Source of the DNA: Desulfobacterales bacterium | Lineage (GTDB): Bacteria; Desulfobacterota; Desulfobacteria; Desulfobacterales; Desulfosalsimonadaceae | Length of the DNA: 6,458 nucleotides | Direction: 5' to 3' | Assembly (NCBI GenBank): GCA_029933295.1 | Contig: JAOZOL010000142.1 | Coordinates: 1-6,458 of the forward strand | In this document: in pieces, positions 1 to 5,016 of the stretch | Layout of the letters: each line of letters opens with the position of its first letter | Position numbering within the stretch: the first letter of the stretch is position 1 | Position numbers and translations under genes: made by a program | The notes under the pieces: generated by a model | Told to the model about the DNA's origin: nothing | The model's input: only the letters and a program-made list of their open reading frames with translations | Database searches by the model: none

Positions 1-257
1 TTTAAATACTTCCGTCTGGACCACCGCTCGAAAAAACCGATGGTTTTTGATTCATAGGCCCGATCAACGAGTTCCTCTTTAACTTTAATGCCATCGGGAT
101 TTTTAATGGCTGTACGCAGGCATTGCGTCTTATAAACGCATATCATACAGCTCTCCGGAGAATGCCGCAACCCGTCTTCTCCCATGGGAAAAACAATTTT
201 AAGGTCTCCGAAGCAGGACGGCTTATGCTGGGTCTGATCCTTCATTTGATCCGTCAT
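1..257 (-). CDS. Small cysteine-cluster protein, function unknown (partial, runs off the left edge)
   Basis: An open frame read leftward from ATG at 257-255 gives 85 complete residues (bases 3-257) and continues past base 1 without a stop. I do not recognise a named family. The visible part carries four cysteines: Cys15 in PSCFGDLK, then Cys37, Cys40 and Cys46 in the pattern C-x2-C-x5-C (CMICVYKTQC). Such spacing suits a zinc site or an Fe-S cluster; this is inference. The rest is hydrophilic and turns basic (FFERWSRRKYL) at the window edge. There is no signal peptide in the visible part. The start lies inside the 3' end of radC, overlapping it by 35 bases, so the two are probably co-transcribed and translationally coupled. 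A second ATG at 245-243 is a possible start; neither has a strong ribosome binding site. Codon use looks like a real gene, and the composition (PMGEDGLRHSPESC) looks like a conserved protein rather than a random frame. Confidence is good that it is coding, low on function. Confidence 0.72.
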   Translation of the reverse strand, partial: MTDQMKDQTQHKPSCFGDLKIVFPMGEDGLRHSPESCMICVYKTQCLRTAIKNPDGIKVKEELVDRAYESKTIGFFERWSRRKYL

Positions 258-993
258 TGACTGATTTTGAGCTTAATGTGTTTTTTTGAAATTCACGATG
301 CATTTGGGCAATATGCCCCTGATCGGCAAAACTGAAATACTGCTTATCCCCGATAACAATATGTTCATGAACTATAATGCCCATTGTCAGGCATGCATGA
401 ACCAACTGCCGGGTGATTGAAATGTCCGCTTCTGACGGCGCAGGATCTCCTGACGGATGATTGTGTGCAAAAATCAAAGCTGCTGCTGATCTGTCAAGGG
501 CGGCCCGTACAACTTCCCTGGGATAAACGGAACTTGCGGTCAGCGTGCCGTAAAAAAGGTCATCCACGGCAATAACCCTGTTTTTTGCATCCAAGAAAAG
601 GACTTTAAAGCATTCCCGGTCTTTTGCCGACATGACGTGATACAAATAATCAAAAAGCGCCTTTGAATTATTGACCGGGTCCTTTGCGATCACCTTTTTT
701 TCCAGGTATCGATCCGCAACCGACTTTATCAGCTTGATGCCAAAAGAATTCTTCGGCCCGATCCCGTCCACCGCACAAAGATCTTTGACCGAGGCCTCCA
801 ACACCCCAGGCAGGGTTCCAAATTTATCAAGCACCGCCTTTGCGGCATCTTTACAATCTTTCCGGGGCATGCCCAAGGTAAGGAGCAGCTCTATGACTTC
901 ATAATCGTGAAATCCGGTTAACCCTGAGGCAAGAAACTTATCCCGCAACCGCTGCCGGTGTCCTTCACCTTTATACTCTTTTGCTTTTTTCAT
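223..993 (-). CDS. radC: RadC/UPF0758 family JAMM-domain protein
   Basis: This 256-residue protein matches the RadC family. The N-terminal part (about 10-100) opens with the family-typical EGHRQRLRDKF and contains a helix-hairpin-helix-like segment (AVDGIGPKNSF, about 74-84). The C-terminal part (about 105-228) is the JAB1/MPN/Mov34 metalloprotease-like fold with the metal-binding JAMM signature HNHPSGDPAPSEAD: His177, His179 and Asp190, plus an upstream conserved glutamate in YPRE (Glu160). All expected metal ligands are present. The biochemical role of RadC is not settled; the old link to DNA repair came from an allele later assigned to recG. Members usually end shortly after the FSFADQG motif (here about 220-226); this one carries roughly 28 additional polar residues, and the DNA for that tail overlaps the start of the downstream cysteine-cluster gene. 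The start ATG is chosen because the family N-terminus lies just behind it; upstream there is only a weak AGAAGAT-type binding site. It is separated from gpsA by a hairpin-rich repeat, so it probably has its own promoter. Confidence 0.95.
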   Translation of the reverse strand: MKKAKEYKGEGHRQRLRDKFLASGLTGFHDYEVIELLLTLGMPRKDCKDAAKAVLDKFGTLPGVLEASVKDLCAVDGIGPKNSFGIKLIKSVADRYLEKKVIAKDPVNNSKALFDYLYHVMSAKDRECFKVLFLDAKNRVIAVDDLFYGTLTASSVYPREVVRAALDRSAAALIFAHNHPSGDPAPSEADISITRQLVHACLTMGIIVHEHIVIGDKQYFSFADQGHIAQMHREFQKNTLSSKSVNDGSNEGSDPA

Positions 994-1035
994 TTAATTT
1001 TGATCTTCTGACAAAAATCCAAAATTTGACGGCAA

Positions 1036-1150
1036 AGAAAAAACTTCAAATTCAAGGCGCGCGATTCCTGAGGAACGAGGCGTACGAAAGTACGTTGAGT
1101 GACGAAGGATGAAGCGTAACGCAGAAGTTGAAGTTTTTACGAAGCCATCA
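1036..1150. repeat. Hairpin-rich intergenic repeat element between gpsA and radC
   Basis: The spacer holds a compact structured element. Its outer arms are a perfect 11-bp inverted repeat, AAAAACTTCAA at 1039-1049 and TTGAAGTTTTT at 1128-1138. Inside are TTCC-TGA-GGAA (1065-1075), a 5-bp stem with GAAA loop, CGTAC-GAAA-GTACG (1081-1094), and GCG-TAA-CGC (1114-1122). The right end, ACGAAGCCATCA, runs exactly into the gpsA stop codon (1148-1150). From memory, sequences of this pattern (AAGGCGCG, GAGGAACGAGGCGTAC, GTACGTTGAGTGACGAAG, CGCAGAAGT, TTTTTACGAAGCCATCA) recur between genes in Desulfobacterales; I cannot verify copy number here. No protein is encoded. On the minus strand the distal arm is followed by a T run (AGTTTTTTC), so the element may also end gyrA-gpsA transcription. 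Confidence 0.65.
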
Positions 1151-2173
1151 ACGGAGGTCGTCGAGTTCGTCTTTGAGATCCCTCGTCATCAATTGAAACA
1201 CGGCATCTCTGGGAGAAAGATCCTCATAGAGAATCCCGTACACCGCATGGGAAATCGGCATTTCAACCCCCACACGAAGGGAAAGATTACGCACCGACTT
1301 TGCGGTCTTCACCCCTTCGGCAACCATATTCATATCCGAAAGGATTTCACCCAGCTTTTTACCCTCTCCGATGAGTTTCCCCACCGTATGGTTCCGGCTT
1401 AAACTTCCTGTGCACGTCAGCACAAGATCACCCATACCGGCAAGTCCGGCAAATGTATGCGGATTTGCCCCGAGTTTTATACCCAGACGACGCATCTCCG
1501 CCAATCCCCGGGTAATCAATGCCGCCCGCGTGTTTAATCCAAGCCCAAGCCCATCAATGATACCCGAAGCTATGGCAATCACATTTTTGACCGCGCCTCC
1601 CAGTTCAACCCCCATCACATCATCGTTGGTGTACACCCTGAAAAACGGGGTCACAAAAACATTTTGAACAAACACGGCAACCTCCGGGTCTGCCGATGCA
1701 GCTGTAACCACTGTTGGCACTTTTTTTGCCACTTCTTTCCCAAAACTTGGCCCGGACAAAACAGCCAGTCTGTTTTTAAATGTGCCCGGCAGCACATCTT
1801 TCAGTACTCCGGTCATTGTCAGATGTGTCTTGTTTTCGATCCCCTTGGATGCGGAAACGATAATTGACCGATCTGACAGATATTTAAAAAAATTTTCTGC
1901 GGTTTCCCGCATCACATGCGAAGGGACAACAACCAGAACAAGATCCTTATCTGAAACAACCCCGGCAAGATCATTGGACGGATCAATATTTTCCGATAAG
2001 GCAATACCCGGTAAAAACAATTTATTTTCATGGGTTTCGGCAATACACTCTTTTACTTGCCTTTCATATACCCATAGCTTGACATCATATCCTTTCATGC
2101 CAAGCAGACTGGCCAGCGCCGTGCCCCAGCTGCCCGCCCCCACCACACCTATTTTTGCAGAGTCAACATCCAT
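1148..2173 (-). CDS. gpsA: Glycerol-3-phosphate dehydrogenase [NAD(P)+]
   Basis: A 341-residue cytosolic enzyme that reduces dihydroxyacetone phosphate to sn-glycerol 3-phosphate, the backbone for phospholipid synthesis. The N-terminal Rossmann domain shows the dinucleotide motif VGAGSWGTAL (about 11-20) and the conserved VSASKGIE (about 106-113). SGPSFGKEVA (140-149) follows; most family members have alanine where this has glycine (SGPSFA). The C-terminal catalytic domain has GAVKNVIAIASG (catalytic lysine near 196), NTRAALITRG (214-223) and GMGDLVLTCTG with the following SRN (246-261). All key residues are intact and the length is normal. I place the start at ATG 2173-2171 rather than the longer TTG start at 2194: the ATG is one base past the gyrA stop, a purine-rich GAAAGAAG lies just upstream, and the family N-terminus follows directly, whereas the TTG has no binding site. 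The gene is almost certainly co-transcribed with gyrA and translated by coupling. The stop codon abuts the intergenic repeat. Confidence 0.97.
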   Translation of the reverse strand: MDVDSAKIGVVGAGSWGTALASLLGMKGYDVKLWVYERQVKECIAETHENKLFLPGIALSENIDPSNDLAGVVSDKDLVLVVVPSHVMRETAENFFKYLSDRSIIVSASKGIENKTHLTMTGVLKDVLPGTFKNRLAVLSGPSFGKEVAKKVPTVVTAASADPEVAVFVQNVFVTPFFRVYTNDDVMGVELGGAVKNVIAIASGIIDGLGLGLNTRAALITRGLAEMRRLGIKLGANPHTFAGLAGMGDLVLTCTGSLSRNHTVGKLIGEGKKLGEILSDMNMVAEGVKTAKSVRNLSLRVGVEMPISHAVYGILYEDLSPRDAVFQLMTRDLKDELDDLR

Positions 2174-2174
2174 A

Positions 2175-4607
2175 TTAATCTTCTTTCTCGGCAAGTCTTG
2201 CAGCGCCGACTATTCGTTCACCCGGATCCATCCCCATGAGCCTGACCCCCATGGTGTTTCGGCTGATAACGGAAATGCCGCTTATCTCTAACCGAATAAT
2301 TTTCCCGATATCCGTAATCAGCATGACTTCATCGTCCTCAGCCACCACAAGGATCGTTACGACGCGGCCGTTCCGTTCGTTGGTCTTAATGGTGATAACC
2401 CCTTTTCCGCCGCGCTTGTGTACCGGATATTCGTCAATCAACGTCCGCTTACCGTATCCGTTCTCAGTGGCTGTAAACAATGTCTGGCCGTGAGACAACA
2501 CCTGCATCCCCACCAGATGGTCATCTTTGCCCAGCCTCATTCCCCGGACACCCATTGCGGTTCGCCCTGTGGGACGAACATCTGATTCATGGAACCGTAT
2601 GGATTTACCCAGGGATGAACATAAAAACACATTCTGGGTCCCGTCGGTAATTCTTGCTGAAATCAGTTCATCATCTTCCTTTAAGTTAACGGCAATAATT
2701 CCGCCGTTACGGGGGCGGCTGTAATCCATAATATCGGTTTTTTTCACGATGCCCTTCCGGGTTGCCATAATAACGTGATAACCGGGCTCAAAACTTGGAA
2801 CTGATAAAACCGTCGTCAACCGCTCGTCAGGTCTGAAATTCAATAAATTCACAATCGCTTTGCCCCGGCTTGTCCGGCCGGTCTGAGGAATATCATACAC
2901 CTTGCACCAGTAAAGCCTTCCCATATTCGTAAAAAATAAAAATGTATGATGGGTTGAGGCGATAAACAAATGTTCGACAAAATCCTCTTCTTTGGTGCCC
3001 ATTCCGGTTTTGCCTTTTCCGCCGCGATGCTGATGCTGATACATGGTGATGGGATTTCGTTTTATATACCCGCTGTTTGAAATCGTAACAACCATATCCT
3101 CTTCGGCGATCATATCCTCCAAGGTAATCTCTTTGGCTTCTGCGACGATTTTTGTCCGGCGTACATCACCAAACATCTCGTTCATTTCGGAAAGCTCATC
3201 TTTGATCAGGTTCAACACGATCCGTTCACTGGACAGGATCTCCTGAAAACGCGCAATATTCTTTAAGATTTCTATATGCTCATTTTTAATTTTATCTCTT
3301 TCAAGACCGGTTAAACGCTGGAGCCGCATATCTAAAATCGCCTGTGCCTGAATATCGGTCAACTCAAACCGGGTAATCAACTGTTCTTTGGCTTGGGCCG
3401 GAGAATTGGAATTTCTAATCAGTTTGACCACTTCATCCAGATTATCTAAGGCAACGATCAAGCCTTCTAAAATATGGGCACGCGCTTCGGCTTTCCTTAA
3501 ATCAAAACGGGTACGCCGGATAATTATTTCTTTTCGATGGATAACAAAATGTTCAAGGATTTCCTTTAAGCCCATAACTTCCGGCCGCTTATTGACAACC
3601 GCAAGAAATATAATACCGAAATTATGTTGCAGGGCCGTGTGTTTATAAAGCTGATTTAAAATAACTTCGGGGAACTGATCCTTTTTTAAGGCAATGGCGA
3701 TGCGTATCCCGTCTTTATCCGACTCATCCCGGACATATCGAACCCCTTCCAATTGTTTATTTTTTATCATCTCCGCGATTTTTGTGACCAGATTGGCCTT
3801 GTTGACCTGATAGGGAATTTCCCGGACAATAATGGTCTCTGATTTTGACTTCTTGTCCTGCTCAATATCCACCCTGGCCCGGATACGAAGCTTACCCCGT
3901 CCGGTCCGGTAAGCGTTAATAATTCCCTGGTTGCCGAAAATAATTCCGCCTGTGGGAAAATCAGGACCGGGCAGATGTTCCATCAACTCCTCAACAGTAA
4001 TCTGGGGATTGTCGATTAACGCGGTAACAGCATGAATTAATTCCGTCAGATTGTGCGGCGGGATATTGGTCGCCATGCCCACAGCGATACCGGATGACCC
4101 GTTAAGCAGCAATGAGGGAATTTTCGCCGGCAGAACCTCCGGCTCTTCCAGTGTCTCATCATAATTGACATTAAATTCAACCGTTTCTTTCTCAATATCT
4201 GCCAGCATCTCATGGGTTAAGCGCATCATCCGAACTTCGGTATACCGCATGGCAGCCGGAGGGTCACCATCCACGGACCCGAAATTCCCCTGGCCCTGAA
4301 CCATGGGATATCTTAAGGAAAACGTCTGCGCCATTCTAACGAGTGCATCATAGACTGCTGAATCGCCATGGGGATGATATTTACCAATCACATCACCGAC
4401 AATTCTCGCGGATTTTTTATATGGCTTGTTCCAGTCATTGTTTAAATCACTCATGGCAAAAAGAATACGGCGATGCACGGGCTTTAAACCATCCCGAACA
4501 TCAGGCAGCGCTCTTCCGATGATGACGCTCATCGCATAATCCAGATACGACTGCTTCATTTCTTTCTCAATACTTATTACTTCTCTTTTATCTTCAACCT
4601 CACTCAT
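2175..4607 (-). CDS. gyrA: DNA gyrase subunit A
   Basis: This 810-residue protein is the breakage-reunion subunit of type IIA topoisomerase; with GyrB (not in the window) it introduces negative supercoils using ATP. The order is: winged-helix and tower domain with the catalytic pair Arg121-Tyr122 in AAMRYTE; coiled-coil region about 360-490 (HRKEIIIRRTRFDL onward); and a C-terminal beta-pinwheel from about 500 with repeated blades (for example MATRKGIVKK, GRTAMGVRGM, NTMGVRLMG). The GyrA box is present as QHRGGKG (526-532; QRRGGKG in E. coli), which points to gyrase rather than topoisomerase IV ParC. The N-terminal numbering matches E. coli exactly: the quinolone-determining positions are Ser83 and Asp87 in HGDSAVYDALV, the wild-type, drug-sensitive residues. 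It is shorter than E. coli GyrA (875), lacking a long acidic tail and ending LAEKED. The start has a clear AGGAGA binding site. gpsA follows after one base. gyrB is not immediately upstream; a repeat-rich spacer is. Confidence 0.98.
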   Translation of the reverse strand: MSEVEDKREVISIEKEMKQSYLDYAMSVIIGRALPDVRDGLKPVHRRILFAMSDLNNDWNKPYKKSARIVGDVIGKYHPHGDSAVYDALVRMAQTFSLRYPMVQGQGNFGSVDGDPPAAMRYTEVRMMRLTHEMLADIEKETVEFNVNYDETLEEPEVLPAKIPSLLLNGSSGIAVGMATNIPPHNLTELIHAVTALIDNPQITVEELMEHLPGPDFPTGGIIFGNQGIINAYRTGRGKLRIRARVDIEQDKKSKSETIIVREIPYQVNKANLVTKIAEMIKNKQLEGVRYVRDESDKDGIRIAIALKKDQFPEVILNQLYKHTALQHNFGIIFLAVVNKRPEVMGLKEILEHFVIHRKEIIIRRTRFDLRKAEARAHILEGLIVALDNLDEVVKLIRNSNSPAQAKEQLITRFELTDIQAQAILDMRLQRLTGLERDKIKNEHIEILKNIARFQEILSSERIVLNLIKDELSEMNEMFGDVRRTKIVAEAKEITLEDMIAEEDMVVTISNSGYIKRNPITMYQHQHRGGKGKTGMGTKEEDFVEHLFIASTHHTFLFFTNMGRLYWCKVYDIPQTGRTSRGKAIVNLLNFRPDERLTTVLSVPSFEPGYHVIMATRKGIVKKTDIMDYSRPRNGGIIAVNLKEDDELISARITDGTQNVFLCSSLGKSIRFHESDVRPTGRTAMGVRGMRLGKDDHLVGMQVLSHGQTLFTATENGYGKRTLIDEYPVHKRGGKGVITIKTNERNGRVVTILVVAEDDEVMLITDIGKIIRLEISGISVISRNTMGVRLMGMDPGERIVGAARLAEKED

Positions 4608-4611
4608 ACCA

Positions 4612-4617
4612 TCTCCT
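4612..4617 (-). promoter_or_regulatory. Ribosome binding site of gyrA
   Basis: Read on the minus strand this is AGGAGA, four bases before the gyrA ATG (4607-4605). It fixes the start at MSEVEDKREV, which agrees with the E. coli residue numbering of the active-site region. Confidence 0.8.
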
Positions 4618-4646
4618 GGTCAGTGGTTGAACGAAAACCCAGCCGC

Positions 4647-4673
4647 ATTATCTGTTGGGTTACGCCCTTTCAA
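4647..4673 (-). promoter_or_regulatory. Candidate gyrA promoter (weak)
   Basis: On the minus strand TTGAAA (4668-4673) and GATAAT (4647-4652) resemble -35 and -10 boxes, but the spacer is 15 bases, shorter than the usual 17. It sits about 40 bases ahead of the gyrA start and overlaps one arm of the TTGGGTT inverted repeat, so folding or protein binding at that repeat could affect it. Other promoters further upstream are equally possible. Confidence 0.3.
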
Positions 4674-4757
4674 TTTTTTCGTTGGTAAACATTTAATTTT
4701 CGCATAAGATTGGGTTAAGGCACAAAACCCAATACACCCCAAGGGGCGCAACCCAAC
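4654..4757. repeat. Nested inverted repeat with TTGGGTT/AACCCAA cores upstream of gyrA
   Basis: The outer arms are 4654-4670 (GTTGGGTTACGCCCTTT) and 4741-4757 (AAGGGGCGCAACCCAAC): 15 of 17 positions pair as Watson-Crick bases and one more as G-T. Nested inside is a perfect 8-bp arm pair, ATTGGGTT (4709-4716) and AACCCAAT (4726-4733), around a 9-base loop, and next to the right arm lies CCCC-AA-GGGG (4737-4746). The core therefore occurs four times in about 100 bases, alternating in orientation. It looks like a miniature mobile or REP-like element, or a long cruciform/hairpin leader. It occupies most of the 220-base gene-free gap (4608-4828), where I see no coding sequence. Confidence 0.7.
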
Positions 4758-4766
4758 CTCCATAAT

Positions 4767-4844
4767 ATCTACTGATAAATGATCTTTTCGTTCGGTCAAG
4801 AGTCAGCGCCCGAACGAAAACCGACAAGTTATCTGCTGATAAAT
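4767..4844. repeat. Hairpin plus flanking direct repeats at the end of the thiolase unit
   Basis: TTTTCGTTCGG (4785-4795) and CCGAACGAAAA (4810-4820) form a perfect 11-bp inverted repeat with a 14-base loop. It is flanked by a direct repeat matching at 13 of 14 positions: ATCTACTGATAAAT (4767-4780) and ATCTGCTGATAAAT (4831-4844). The second copy covers the last codons of the small membrane protein gene. A further direct repeat, GAACGAAAACC, occurs at 4812-4822 and 4629-4639, each time followed closely by TTATCTG. The hairpin starts 8 bases after the stop codon at 4829 and may serve as a terminator, but it has no T run on either strand, so a simple rho-independent terminator is not supported. 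Confidence 0.6.
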
Positions 4845-4993
4845 CCCAGCGCAGTGATCCCAAGTAAAACTTCATACACAACCACCGGCGTATAACTTCC
4901 AAACAAATAATACACAATACCGCCGCCGACAATCGCCGGTACCCCCATGAGAATCATTGTTCCGATTTTTCTGCTGATTTCTGACATATCCAT
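4829..4993 (-). CDS. Small two-helix membrane protein, function unknown
   Basis: A 54-residue gene begins at ATG 4993-4991 and ends with TAA at 4831-4829. The product starts MDMSEISRKIG and has two hydrophobic stretches, about residues 11-32 (GTMILMGVPAIVGGGIVYY onward) and 35-52 (TPVVVYEVLLGITALGFI), separated by a short GSYTP turn. It ends just after in SR. This suggests a helical hairpin in the cytoplasmic membrane; the charged residues SRK before helix 1 and the final R would place both ends in the cytoplasm (positive-inside rule, inference). A good AGGAGA binding site lies 8 bases upstream, which favours the first ATG over the second (Met3). The gene follows the thiolase stop by 23 bases, so it is probably in the same transcript. 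I do not recognise the family. Its function could be related to the thiolase product or be independent. Codon usage and the binding site argue that it is real. Confidence 0.75.
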   Translation of the reverse strand: MDMSEISRKIGTMILMGVPAIVGGGIVYYLFGSYTPVVVYEVLLGITALGFISR

Positions 4994-5000
4994 ATTCCTA

Positions 5001-5006
5001 TCTCCT
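5001..5006 (-). promoter_or_regulatory. Ribosome binding site of the small membrane protein gene
   Basis: AGGAGA on the minus strand, in the 23-base gap after the thiolase stop codon and 7 bases before the ATG at 4993. It is the main evidence that the 54-residue frame is translated. Confidence 0.75.
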
Positions 5007-5016
5007 GAAAAAATAA

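Noticed and set aside
1036..1150. CRISPR array or tRNA-like gene in the radC-gpsA spacer
   Set aside because: There is only one unit with no repeated spacer pattern, and the hairpins do not form a cloverleaf or carry tRNA consensus bases.
1109..1402. 97-residue plus-strand frame starting in the intergenic repeat
   Set aside because: It begins inside the repeat element and continues antisense to the gpsA 3' end; no family resemblance.
1782..2291. 169-residue plus-strand frame across gpsA and the gyrA end
   Set aside because: It is antisense to two well-recognised genes and spans their junction; no motif or binding site supports it.
2175..4607. Topoisomerase IV subunit ParC instead of GyrA
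   Set aside because: The GyrA box (QHRGGKG) and a full C-terminal pinwheel are present, and the N-terminal numbering matches GyrA; ParC lacks this box.
4785..4820. Rho-independent terminator after the small membrane protein gene
   Set aside because: The stem is good, but there is no T run after it on either strand, so I list it as a hairpin repeat and not as a terminator.
4693..4932. 79-residue frame on the minus strand between gyrA and the thiolase gene
   Set aside because: It overlaps the better-supported 54-residue membrane protein gene in another frame, has no convincing ribosome binding site and runs through the repeat-rich spacer. Its composition (many Cys, Trp and Arg) looks non-coding.
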